NCBI GenBank assembly: GCA_020635695.1
Contig: JACJZH010000007.1
Location: 1-64,000 of the forward strand
Origin: Flavobacteriales bacterium
Lineage (GTDB): Bacteria > Bacteroidota > Bacteroidia > Flavobacteriales_F > PHOS-HE28
Reading direction: 5' to 3'
Length of the DNA: 64,000 nt
Shown: positions 1-8,596 of the stretch, in pieces
Layout of the letters: every line of letters starts with the position of its first letter
Numbering within the stretch: position 1 is the first letter of the stretch
The notes under the pieces: generated by a model
The model's input: only the letters and a program-made list of their open reading frames with translations
The model's database searches: none
Told to the model about the DNA's origin: nothing
Translations under genes and position numbers: made by a program

Positions 1-2162
1 TCGCCGAGCTGGGCGGCACACCGGACGCGGGTGGAAGCTGGACGGACCCGAACGGGAACGCGCACAGCGGGAGCTTCGACCCGGTCACCGATGTGTCCGG
101 TGTATACACCTACGCGATCACCGGTCAGGCTCCTTGTCCTTCCGATCAGGCCACCGTCACGGTGCTGGTGGAGGCGCTTCCGGATGCCGGTGTCGATGCC
201 CTGGTCGATGTCTGCACGGGCGACCCTTCCTTCGACCTGTTCCTGGAACTTGGTGGCACGCCGGATGCCGGTGGTGATTGGTCGGACCCTGATGGCGATC
301 CCTTCACGGGCCCCTTCGATCCGGCGGCCTCGCAGCCTGGGGTCTATTCCTACGTCGTGAACGGAACGGTCTGTCCCTCTTCACAGGCCACCGTAACGGT
401 CAATGTGCTGCAAGGCCCGAACGCGGGTACCGACAACGGCGTTCTGCTGTGTTCCTCCGATGCGGCCTTCCTGCCGATCGACAGCCTCTTGGGCACACCG
501 GACGTGGGAGGTACATGGACCGATCCCAATGGTGCCCCGTTCACCGGGTCCATCGATCCGGCGTCAGCGCTGTCCGGGAACTACACCTACCTGATCCCGG
601 GCAATGCGGCATGCCCTTCCGATCAGGCGGTGCTCACGGTGTCCATTGCCCAGGTGGTGAATGCCGGAACGGATGGCACTATCGCGCTGTGCAGCAATGG
701 ACAGCCGCAATCGCTCTTCAGCACGCTGGGAGGTGCTCCCGACGCTGGAGGGACATGGACCGACCCCATGGGCGATCCATTCGCCGATCCCTTGGACCCA
801 GCCACCGCCATGTCCGGAAGCTATGTGTATACCGTCGTGGGAACGGCACCCTGCCCTTCGGACGTGGCGGTCGTGATCGTGGACGTCCTGGCGGCACCGA
901 ACGCAGGTGGCGATTCCGCCCTGGTCTTGTGCGAGCTGGACCCCCCGTTGCCCATGCTCTCGGCCCTGGCGGGCGCGCCCGATGCGGGAGGGGTCTGGAC
1001 CGATCCGGGAGGTGCGGTGTTCACGGGGCCGTTCGATCCGGCCGACGATCAGCCGGGTGAGTACGTCTATTTCCTGGCAGGTCAGGCACCCTGCGCCAAC
1101 GATCAGGCGGTGGTCTCCTTTGCCGTTTCCAATTCCGTGGAGGCTGGCAGCTCGGGAAGCCTTCTGCTTTGCGGGAACGACGATCCGTTCCAGCTGCTGG
1201 ATTCCCTTGCCGGCGGGCCTCAGACCAACGGAAGCTGGACGGCGCCGGATGGCTCGCCCTTCAACGGTCAATTCGTGCCGGGAGCCTCCCAGCCGGGCAC
1301 CTACACCTATACCGTGGTGGCAACGGCCCCCTGTCCGGCGGACGTGGCCGAGCTCGACGTGGACGTCATCCCAGTCCCCGATGCCGGGTTCGAGGTCGTG
1401 CTGTCCGGAGGGTGTGCACCCACGTCCGCCTACTTCACGTCCACCTACTCGGGACCGGGGACCTACACGTGGGACCTGGGCAATGGAACGATCTTCCAAG
1501 GCGCACAGCCGGACACGGTGATCTACGACCTGCCGGGCAGCTATGACGTTTCCCTGGTGGTGGATGCGGGCAATGGGTGTGGGGCGGACACCTCCGTGAT
1601 CCCCGGTGCCGTGGAGGTGCTCGTGCAGCCCACGGCGTCCTTCCTCACGGGATCATCGGTGGTGAACACGACCGATCCCACCGTGGTGTTCATCAACACC
1701 TCCCAGGATGCCGCTACGTTCGAATGGGACATGTCCGGCCTGGGCACATCGAACGCGGTGAACCCGGTGTTCGTCTTCCCGCAGGACCTGGACGCGACCT
1801 ACGACGTGTGCCTCACGGCCTTCGCCTCGCCGACCTGTCTGGACACCGTGTGCATGCTCATCACCGTGGAACCGGGGCTCACCGTGCACGTGCCCAATGC
1901 CTTCAGCCCGGATGGCGATGGGATCAATGATGGGTTCCTTCCGGTGGTGCTGGGCGTGGACCCGGAAGTGTACCGGTTCGATGTGTTCGACCGCTGGGGC
2001 CAACCGCTCTTCACCAGTGAGCGCCCCGGGGAGGCCTGGGACGGAACGTTCGGAGGAGGTGCGGAGGTGCCTGTCGGCGTGTACGTGTGGAAGCTCGTGC
2101 TGCGCGATGCCATGACCACCGATCGCATGGAGCGGGTCGGTCATGTGACCCTGGTGCGTTGA
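1..2162 (+). CDS. Repeat-rich secreted protein with T9SS type B C-terminal domain (5' end outside window)
   Basis: The frame is open to the left edge, so the N-terminus and signal peptide lie upstream. About six copies of a roughly 80-residue unit are visible. Each has a core like GGTPDAGG followed by WTDP, FDPA, a PGxYxY element and PCPSD; the cores fall near nucleotides 12, 252, 489, 729, 966 and 1212. A PKD-like domain follows (about 1370-1640, TYTWDLGNG). The end (about 1880-2160) is a gliding-type C-terminal domain starting VPNAFSPDGDGINDGF and containing FDRWG, typical of T9SS type B cargo. It is therefore expected to be exported by T9SS and attached to, or released from, the cell surface. 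The repeats probably act as a stalk or adhesin; that role is inference. Confidence 0.85.
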   Translation, partial: AELGGTPDAGGSWTDPNGNAHSGSFDPVTDVSGVYTYAITGQAPCPSDQATVTVLVEALPDAGVDALVDVCTGDPSFDLFLELGGTPDAGGDWSDPDGDPFTGPFDPAASQPGVYSYVVNGTVCPSSQATVTVNVLQGPNAGTDNGVLLCSSDAAFLPIDSLLGTPDVGGTWTDPNGAPFTGSIDPASALSGNYTYLIPGNAACPSDQAVLTVSIAQVVNAGTDGTIALCSNGQPQSLFSTLGGAPDAGGTWTDPMGDPFADPLDPATAMSGSYVYTVVGTAPCPSDVAVVIVDVLAAPNAGGDSALVLCELDPPLPMLSALAGAPDAGGVWTDPGGAVFTGPFDPADDQPGEYVYFLAGQAPCANDQAVVSFAVSNSVEAGSSGSLLLCGNDDPFQLLDSLAGGPQTNGSWTAPDGSPFNGQFVPGASQPGTYTYTVVATAPCPADVAELDVDVIPVPDAGFEVVLSGGCAPTSAYFTSTYSGPGTYTWDLGNGTIFQGAQPDTVIYDLPGSYDVSLVVDAGNGCGADTSVIPGAVEVLVQPTASFLTGSSVVNTTDPTVVFINTSQDAATFEWDMSGLGTSNAVNPVFVFPQDLDATYDVCLTAFASPTCLDTVCMLITVEPGLTVHVPNAFSPDGDGINDGFLPVVLGVDPEVYRFDVFDRWGQPLFTSERPGEAWDGTFGGGAEVPVGVYVWKLVLRDAMTTDRMERVGHVTLVR

Positions 2163-2184
2163 GCACCCTCGCCGGCCATCCGGC

Positions 2185-2192
2185 TATCTTTG
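2185..2192 (+). promoter_or_regulatory. Bacteroidota -7 promoter box TATCTTTG
   Basis: TATCTTTG matches the Bacteroidota -7 consensus TAnnTTTG. It lies 18 bases before the GTG chosen as the start of the glycosyltransferase gene, which supports that start over the TTG that overlaps the box itself. Confidence 0.6.
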
Positions 2193-2210
2193 GGCCCCTT
2201 CCCGCTGAAC

Positions 2211-2924
2211 GTGCCGGAACGCCTGGTCATCATCCCCACCTACGACGAACGGGAGAACATCGAGACGGTGCTCGGCCGGGTGTTCGCGCTCGATCCCCCC
2301 TTCGATGTCCTGGTGGTCGACGACGGTTCGCCGGACGGCACGGCGGGCATCGTGAAGGACCTGCAGGCCCGTTGGCCGGGCCGTCTTCACTTGTTGGAGC
2401 GCCAAGGGAAGCAAGGGCTGGGTACCGCCTACATCGCCGGGTTCAAGTGGGCGCTGCAGCGCGAGTACGCATTCATCTTCGAGATGGACGCCGACCTGAG
2501 CCACGATCCGGACGACCTGCTGCGGCTGTACCAGGCCTGTGCCGAAGGTGCGGACATGAGCGTGGGGTCGCGTTACGTGAAGGGGGGACAGGTGAAGGAC
2601 TGGTCCTGGGACCGCGTCCTGATCAGCTACTTCGCTTCCCTGTACGTGCGCATCGTGCTCTGGCTCGGTGTGCGCGACACCACCGCAGGTTTCGTCTGTT
2701 ATCGGCGGAAGGTGTTGGAGACCATCGACCTGGACGATGTGCGGTTCATCGGCTATGCCTTCCAGATCGAGATGAAGTACCGCACGAAGCTGCACGGCTT
2801 CTCCATCCGGGAGGTGCCGATCACCTTCGTGGACCGGGTGAAGGGCCGTTCCAAGATGAGCATGAACATCTTCCAGGAGGCCTTCTGGGGCGTGTTGAAG
2901 ATGCGATCGATCGTCCGGGCATGA
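2211..2924 (+). CDS. Polyprenol monophosphomannose synthase-like glycosyltransferase (GT2)
   Basis: A 237-residue GT-A fold glycosyltransferase resembling dolichol/polyprenol-phosphate mannose synthase, which moves a sugar from a nucleotide donor to a lipid phosphate at the inner membrane face. Visible motifs are VIIPTYDERENI at the N-terminus, VVDDGSPDGT near residue 35, and the DAD metal site in EMDADLSHDP near residue 92. The GSRYVKGG and VKGRSKM elements are typical of the family. No C-terminal membrane domain is present. GTG at 2211 is preferred because a promoter box sits just upstream and the family motif begins immediately after. The stop overlaps the next start (ATGA), so the two genes are probably co-translated. 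The real sugar and acceptor cannot be read from the sequence. Confidence 0.88.
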   Translation: MPERLVIIPTYDERENIETVLGRVFALDPPFDVLVVDDGSPDGTAGIVKDLQARWPGRLHLLERQGKQGLGTAYIAGFKWALQREYAFIFEMDADLSHDPDDLLRLYQACAEGADMSVGSRYVKGGQVKDWSWDRVLISYFASLYVRIVLWLGVRDTTAGFVCYRRKVLETIDLDDVRFIGYAFQIEMKYRTKLHGFSIREVPITFVDRVKGRSKMSMNIFQEAFWGVLKMRSIVRA

Positions 2925-3295
2925 CCGCGCATTCCGTCCGGCCGTTCAGGATGCTGGCCGCCGTGCTCGCATTGGTCGTGTGGGTCTCCTGTGGCGGGAC
3001 CGATGAGCCGCCCCCGGACATCCTGCCGCGCGACCGGTTCACCGAGGTGCTGCTGCAGGCCCAGTTGATCGAGGCCAGGATGAACCACGAACTGGTGATC
3101 GAACAGCGCACCGACAGCCCGATCGAGGCCTATTACGAGGCGATGTTCAAGGAGCAGGACGTCACCCGCGAGCAGTTCGAACGCACGTTCCGGTGGTACA
3201 GCGAACACCCTGAGCGGTTGAAGGCGGTCTACGAGGACGTGCTCACCGAACTCAGCAGGCGCAAGGAGGAGGTCATCCACCAGGACGCCCCCTGA
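2921..3295 (+). CDS. Small lipoprotein, DUF4296-like
   Basis: A 124-residue protein with a short signal sequence ending in a lipobox-like VSCGG (Cys near residue 24), so probably an outer-membrane or periplasmic lipoprotein. The rest is charged and helical (DRFTEVLLQAQLIEARMN, then FKEQDVTREQFERTFRWYSEHPE). This resembles the DUF4296 family found beside glycosyltransferases and dihydroorotases in Bacteroidota. It overlaps the upstream glycosyltransferase by four bases and converges on the epimerase gene with a 23-base overlap. Function unknown. Confidence 0.75.
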   Translation: MTAHSVRPFRMLAAVLALVVWVSCGGTDEPPPDILPRDRFTEVLLQAQLIEARMNHELVIEQRTDSPIEAYYEAMFKEQDVTREQFERTFRWYSEHPERLKAVYEDVLTELSRRKEEVIHQDAP

Positions 3296-4277
3296 ACGCG
3301 GCCACGTTCGCCACGGCCTCGCCGGCGCTGCGAAATCGCATGCCCAGCTCCGCTTCCACACGCCCTGCGGACCACGACCGCCGGGCCAGTGAACTGCGTA
3401 CCGTGTGGCGCGTGACCAGCGTACGCCCCCCCAGGAACGGACCCAGCAGGGTGCTCGCCGAGGCCGCCGCACGCAGCATCCAGGGGCGCAGGGCGAACCC
3501 AGGCGCAGGATGGCCGAACGAGGTCGCCAGCTTGCCGAACAGTTCCCGGTAGCTCAGGTTCTCACCGATCAGCAGGTAGCGCCCAGTGATGGCACGCTTG
3601 TCGGCCAGTTCCACCAGGGCATGGGCCACATCGCGGGCGTCCACCACCGCGTTCGATCCCGGCGGATAGTACCGCGAACCGCGCGCCAGGCGGTCCACCA
3701 GGCCCATGCTGCTGCGGCCGCCACGCCCGGGGCCCAGCACGATGCAGGGGTTGGCGATCACCGCTTCCAGGCCCTCGGCACGTCCCCGTTCCACCTCCAG
3801 CTCGGCCGCCCACTTGCTGTCCGCATAGGGTGAATGGGAGCCACCCGGATCGAAGGCATCGTCCTCCGTGGCGGGCCTTCCCGAAAGGACCTCACCGATG
3901 GCCGCCGTGGAACTGACATGCACGAGCAGCTTCACGTGGGTGCGCAGGGCGGCGTTCACCACGTTGGCCGTGCCCTTGCGGTTCACGCGGTCCAGCTTGC
4001 GCGTATCGCCGGGGTTGAAGCTCACCTCCGCGGCCGCATGGAACACCCGCTCCACACCGTCCATGGCCTCCTCCAGGGAAAGCACGTCCAGCAGGTCGCC
4101 TTCCACCCACTGGATCCGTTCCAACAACGCTTCATCGCCATAGTGTGCGAACACGCGCCCCACGATGGAGGTGTCGCTCCCCGCCCGCGCCAGCGCCCGT
4201 ACCGGACGCCCGCGATGCAGCAGTTCGCGCAGCAGATGCACGCCCACGATCCCCGTACCGCCCGTCACCAGGTCCAT
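3273..4277 (-). CDS. NAD(P)-dependent epimerase/dehydratase (extended SDR)
   Basis: A 334-residue extended short-chain dehydrogenase. The nucleotide-binding motif TGGTGIVG is at residues 5-12, the catalytic YADSK has Tyr151 and Lys155, and VSST lies near 121-124. The pattern resembles dihydroflavonol reductase/NAD-epimerase proteins that act on sugar nucleotides or sterol-like ketones; the substrate cannot be assigned. ATG at 4277 was chosen because MDLVTGGTG places the Rossmann motif at the normal distance from the N-terminus; upstream in-frame sequence runs into the region before tyrS. It is divergent from tyrS and overlaps the lipoprotein gene at its 3' end. Confidence 0.88.
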   Translation of the reverse strand: MDLVTGGTGIVGVHLLRELLHRGRPVRALARAGSDTSIVGRVFAHYGDEALLERIQWVEGDLLDVLSLEEAMDGVERVFHAAAEVSFNPGDTRKLDRVNRKGTANVVNAALRTHVKLLVHVSSTAAIGEVLSGRPATEDDAFDPGGSHSPYADSKWAAELEVERGRAEGLEAVIANPCIVLGPGRGGRSSMGLVDRLARGSRYYPPGSNAVVDARDVAHALVELADKRAITGRYLLIGENLSYRELFGKLATSFGHPAPGFALRPWMLRAAASASTLLGPFLGGRTLVTRHTVRSSLARRSWSAGRVEAELGMRFRSAGEAVANVAAFRGRPGG

Positions 4278-4343
4278 GCCGACGCAAGGTAGGCGCACCG
4301 CCCTTCTGCGTTCCAACCTCCAACCTCCAACACCTCCCCCCTC

Positions 4344-4351
4344 TATCTTCG
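4344..4351 (+). promoter_or_regulatory. -7-like promoter box TATCTTCG before tyrS
   Basis: TATCTTCG is a TAnnTTCG variant of the Bacteroidota -7 box, placed 9 bases before the tyrS ATG. The predicted leader is therefore only a few bases long. Confidence 0.5.
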
Positions 4352-4360
4352 CGCCACGCC

Positions 4361-5641
4361 ATGAAGGACTACATCGCGGAACTGCGCTGGCGCGGCATGC
4401 TGCAGGACCACACGCCCGGCGTGGAGGACCTGCTGAAGGGCGGACCCGTGAGCGGCTACGTGGGCTTCGACCCCACCGCCGACTCGTTGCACGTGGGCAA
4501 CCTCGTGCCCATCATGCTGCTGGTGCATTTCCAGCGCTGCGGGCACCGCCCCGTGGCCCTCGTGGGCGGCGCCACCGGTATGGTGGGCGATCCCAGCGGC
4601 AAGAGCGCCGAACGCAACCTGCTCAGCGAGGAGGTGCTCGCCCACAACGTGGCCTGCATCCGCGCCCAGCTGGAACGCTTCCTGGACTTCGGGGACAGCA
4701 CCACCGGTGCCCGCCTGGTGAACAACTACGACTGGTTCAAGGACATGGGCTTCCTGCGCTTCATCCGCGACGTGGGCAAGCACATCACCGTGAACTACAT
4801 GATGGCCAAGGACTCCGTGAAGAACCGCCTGGAGACGGGAATCTCCTTCACCGAGTTCAGCTACCAGCTGGTGCAGGGCTATGACTTCCAGTACCTGTAC
4901 ACCCACATGGACGTGAAGCTGCAGCTGGGCGGCAGCGACCAGTGGGGCAACATCACCACCGGCACCGAGCTGATCCGCCGCATGGACGGGGGCGAGGCGC
5001 ACGCCATCACCACGCCGCTGCTCACCAAGGCCGACGGCAGCAAGTTCGGCAAGAGCGAAGGCGGCAACGTGTGGCTGGACAAGGCCCGCACCTCGCCCTA
5101 CCGCTTCTACCAGTTCTGGCTGAACGCCAGCGACGACGACGCGGCCCGCTTCCTGAAGATCTTCACCACCCGCGACCAGCAGGAGGTGGAGGCGCTGATC
5201 GCCGAGCACGCGAAGGCCCCGCACCAGCGGTTGCTGCAGAAGGAGTTCGCCGCGGACGTGACCACGCGGGTGCATGGCAGGGAGGAACTGGAGGCTGCGC
5301 TGCAGGCGAGCGAGATCCTCTTCGGCAAGGCCACAGCGGAGTCCCTGGCCGCACTGAGCGAACAACAATGGCTCGATGTGTTCGAGGGCGTGCCGCAGGC
5401 CGCTGTGTCCCGGGACGTGCTCTCGGCCGGTGTACCCATCGTGGACCTGCTCACCGAACATGGCGGCTTCCTGGCCAGCAAGGGCGAGGCCCGCCGTGCG
5501 CTGAAGGAGAACAGCATCGCGGTGAACAAGGAGAAGGCGGGCGAGGAACGCACCATCGGCACCGACGACCTGCTCGGCGGCAAGTTCATCCTGCTCCAGC
5601 GCGGGAAGAAGAACTATTTCCTGGTGAAGGTGGAGGGCTAG
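4361..5641 (+). CDS. tyrS: Tyrosyl-tRNA synthetase
   Basis: A 426-residue class I aminoacyl-tRNA synthetase that charges tRNA-Tyr in the cytoplasm. The HIGH-type motif is HVGN at residues 44-47 and the KMSKS-type motif is KFGKS near 228-232. The tyrosine-binding segment YQLVQGYDF and GGSDQWGNI are both present. The C-terminal part (about 355-420) is an S4-like RNA-binding domain (AGVPIVDLL through KGEARRALKENSIAVN). The length is normal for bacterial TyrRS and the frame is intact. The ATG follows a promoter box by 9 bases. The stop is 9 bases from the convergent stop of the next gene. Confidence 0.97.
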   Translation: MKDYIAELRWRGMLQDHTPGVEDLLKGGPVSGYVGFDPTADSLHVGNLVPIMLLVHFQRCGHRPVALVGGATGMVGDPSGKSAERNLLSEEVLAHNVACIRAQLERFLDFGDSTTGARLVNNYDWFKDMGFLRFIRDVGKHITVNYMMAKDSVKNRLETGISFTEFSYQLVQGYDFQYLYTHMDVKLQLGGSDQWGNITTGTELIRRMDGGEAHAITTPLLTKADGSKFGKSEGGNVWLDKARTSPYRFYQFWLNASDDDAARFLKIFTTRDQQEVEALIAEHAKAPHQRLLQKEFAADVTTRVHGREELEAALQASEILFGKATAESLAALSEQQWLDVFEGVPQAAVSRDVLSAGVPIVDLLTEHGGFLASKGEARRALKENSIAVNKEKAGEERTIGTDDLLGGKFILLQRGKKNYFLVKVEG

Positions 5642-5650
5642 GCCACCGGC

Positions 5651-7037
5651 CTACTCCTTCGCGAAGCGCGCCCGCCCCACCGTATACCCTTGGTCGTCCA
5701 GGAAGATCAGGGTGTACAGCCCGGCGGGCAGGTGGCCCACCGCGATCCGGGGCTGCGGCAGGTCCTGGGCCAGCACCAGGCGCCCGGTGGCGTCGTAGGC
5801 CCGCAGTTGCTGCCAGGCACCACCCGCCTGCACGGTCAGGTGGCCGGTGGCGGGGTTCGGGCTCACGGTCCAGGTCTCCGAGCCGGCGCCCAGTGCGGGC
5901 ACCCGCGAGGCCACCGTGTAGCAGGTGTCCATGGGAGCGTCCAGGGGCCATTTGATGATGTACTTCACCACGGGCCCGCCCGCCGTGCCGTACAAAGTGT
6001 GACCGGCGCTGGCATACATCGTGTCGGCGGAAACTGTCATATTACCCCGGATCACCGGTGCACATTGGGTCCTCCGAAGAGGCATACGCTGGAACCATCA
6101 TAGACCCCATATCCGTACATCCCGTCCGGCCGACCGGCGTTGAAGAAGCCGCAGAAATACAGCTTGCCGTTGGCCACGTCCAGGTCGCCGCCTTGGCGAC
6201 CGGGAAGATGTCGGGGAACATGTTGTGCCACTGGCTGCCATCCCAGGCCATGATGCCACTGGCGGCATTGCCCCACCATTCATAGAACTCACCGGTCACC
6301 CAGAGGAGGCCATCGTACACCACCATCTCGTTCACCCAGGGGTCGCCCAGCAGGCCGGGACCCAGGGCCTCCCAGCCGTTGGGCCCCTGCCGGGCCAGAT
6401 CGTTCACCCCGTTGCTGGTGTTGAAGTTGCCGGCCACGTACAGGTCGCCCTGGTAGCGCACGGCCTTGGCGGTGTTGAAGCCGAACTCCTCGGTGGTGTC
6501 CACCTGCTGCCAGGTGGTGCCGTCGTATACCGCCCAGTTGCTGATGGGTTGGCCGTCAACGGTATTGAACGCGCCGTGTAGATGGAGTTGACCATCGACC
6601 ACCGAGCTGCCCCAGAAATTGCCGAGGGTCGTATCCGAAGCAGCGGGCGACCCATTGGTCGTTCTCCCACTTGGCGAAACCTCTGGTATGTGGCACGCCC
6701 GACATGCTCCAAAATCACCCACTACCACAAAGCCGCTGTCGTAGGGAATGATGTCCTTGGCTGGAGGTCTGCCCAGTTGGGAACCCGTTCACGGATGATC
6801 GGCTCCCCCCCATGGGCCATACCATTGGCCATTGTACCAATAGGCCGTGTTGTGGATCGAAGACGTTGCCAGGCATCGCCCACTGGGAAGCCCCACCACG
6901 TATAACCGGCCGCTCGTGGAGTCGTAGTGCAGGTCACGGACAAGCCCTGTCCAGCCGTCCCCAACGGTTTCCCACTGGGCACAAAGCCCGTGCGAAGTGA
7001 AGCCCAGGACCATCAGGAAATATGCGCGACAATCCAT
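5651..7037 (-). pseudogene. Broken secreted kelch-like/beta-propeller protein with T9SS type A sorting domain
   Basis: Read from 7037 downward, the gene starts with a signal peptide (ending SHGLCAQW) and continues with propeller-like strands such as AYWYNGQWYG, WAVYDGTTWQQVD, LARQGPNGWEALG and IMAWDGSQWHNMF. It ends in a T9SS type A domain (WTVSPNPATGHLTV through GLYTLIFLDDQG). The parts are spread over all three frames. Breaks are visible near 6810 (a long G run), near 6757, near 6680, near 6640, near 6190 and near 6062. That is more indels than in any neighbour, so this is either a real pseudogene or an unusually poor stretch of sequence. Its product would be a surface protein of unknown role. 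Confidence 0.7.
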
Positions 7038-7058
7038 GCCTCCAACTAAGATACCGGA

Positions 7059-8064
7059 TCACGCCACCATCAGGTTGCACCCCCTCAGGTCGCTGTGGTC
7101 GAAGCGGCCCAGCACCTCGAAACGGCCATCGGGAAGCAGCCGGCCCAGGTCCTGGGTGCTGACGAAGGGGCAGCTGGCCGCGTTGCACAGGTCGATGATG
7201 TCGATGCCGCCGGTGCGGCCGGGGCCCAGCCGCGCGAAGGGGTCGTTCGGTTCGCGCAGCATCACGCGCATCCAGGGGGGGCACTGGAACACACCCGCGC
7301 CGGTGCTCCAGGCCTGGGACAGCAGCTCGGTCATGCCGTACTCGGAATGCACGGCGTCCACCTGGAAGGCCTCCTTCAGCAGGGTGTGCACTTCCTCGCG
7401 CACCAGCTCGGCCGCGCCGCCCCTTCATGCCGCCGGTCTCCATGACCAGGGTGTCGCGCAGGGGCATCGGATGGCGTTCGGCCAGGTCCAGCAGGGCGAA
7501 GGTGACGCCGAGCAGCAGGGTGCGCCGTCCGCCGGTCGCGGGGCGTTGCAGCAATTCCGCCAGCCCGTCCAGGTCGTGCAGCCAGGTGCCGCTCTCCGGA
7601 TCGCCGCTGGCCTGGATCAGCCGTTCGGCCATGTACACCAGCGAGCTGTCCGGCCGCTCCAGGTAGGCGGGGAGCAGCGCCAGCACCCGGTAGCCTTCCA
7701 CCGGCCCGTACACGGCCTCGAAGGAGGTGCGGAACGAGCGTTCGTACACCTCCGGGAAGGGCACATGGTGGGTGCTGGTCACCGTTCCCGTGGTGCCGCT
7801 GCTGGCGAAGCGCAAGTCGGCCTCCAGCCCTTCCAGCAGCACCCGGTGCGTGCGGAACAGGCCGATGGGCAGGAAGGGGATGTCCTCGACCGTCCTGATC
7901 GCCGCCGGATCGCGGCGCAGGGCCTGCAGGTAGGCGCGGTAGACCGGGTTCCTTTCCGCGTGCAGATGAAATAGGTCCATCGCCAGCGCGTTGAAGTCCT
8001 GGTCGCCCCGCACCGCGAAGGGCCGTTCCAGGAAGGAGGCTGGCAGGGTGGAAGGACGGGTCAT
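7059..8064 (-). CDS. LuxE-like acyl-protein synthase / acyl transferase (one frameshift)
   Basis: Related to the LuxE acyl-protein synthetase family of ATP-dependent acyl-activating enzymes. The N-terminal half contains FLPIGLFRTHRV and the nucleotide-binding loop FASSGTTGT; later come HSEYGMTELLSQAW and GRTGGIDIIDL, typical of adenylate-forming enzymes. The frame breaks at the C run 7420-7423. Removing one base restores METGGMKG followed by AAELVREEVHTLLKEAF, so an error is likely. The start ATG at 8064 begins MTRPSTLPASF. The expected length is about 335 residues. Bacteroidota homologues often sit alone; the acyl substrate is unknown. Confidence 0.8.
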
Positions 8065-8080
8065 GCGCGGCGCGGTGGCG

Positions 8081-8088
8081 TACCTTTG
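8081..8088 (+). promoter_or_regulatory. -7 promoter box TACCTTTG
   Basis: A perfect TAnnTTTG box 7 bases upstream of the ATG at 8096. Transcription would start almost at the start codon. Confidence 0.6.
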
Positions 8089-8095
8089 AAGGGCG

Positions 8096-8596
8096 ATGGA
8101 ACGCAGGAGACTCCCGTGGGCCAAGTTAACGGCGGCGCTGCTGGCGCTGGCCGTGGTGTTCCCCGCGTGCCTGAAGACGGACGAGTTCCCCGTGGAGCCC
8201 AACATCACCTTCAAGAGCCTGGAGGTCTTCGGCGATTCGGCCTCGCTCACGGTCTCCTTCACCGACGGCGACGGGGACATCGGCCTGGCCCCGGGCGACA
8301 CCTTCCCGCCCTACGACACGCTGCCCTACTCCTTCAACCTGTTCGTGGAGTACGAGGAGCTGCAGAACGGCGTCTGGACCCAGGTGGACCTGCTGCTGCC
8401 GCTGTACTACCGCATCCCGGTGATCACGCCCACGGGGCAGAACAAGACCCTGGAGGGCGACCTGTCGGTGGCGTTGAAGCCCTTCCCGACGGTGATCGGC
8501 GGGGCCTACGATACGGTGCGCTACAGCGTGAAGTTGGTGGACCGCGCGTTGCACGAGAGCAATGTGGTGCGGTCGGACGCCCTGGTGCTGGACTAG
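8096..8596 (+). CDS. Lipoprotein of unknown function
   Basis: A 166-residue protein with a basic N-terminus (MERRRLPWAK), a hydrophobic stretch and a lipobox-like FPACLKTD with Cys at residue 25. The mature part is beta-rich with TVSFTDGDGDIGL, which could bind calcium. It looks like a single Ig/PKD-like domain, as in many Bacteroidota surface lipoproteins. The gene is intact, starts right after a promoter box, and its TAG stop overlaps the stop of the convergent transporter gene (shared CTAG). Role unknown. Confidence 0.75.
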   Translation: MERRRLPWAKLTAALLALAVVFPACLKTDEFPVEPNITFKSLEVFGDSASLTVSFTDGDGDIGLAPGDTFPPYDTLPYSFNLFVEYEELQNGVWTQVDLLLPLYYRIPVITPTGQNKTLEGDLSVALKPFPTVIGGAYDTVRYSVKLVDRALHESNVVRSDALVLD

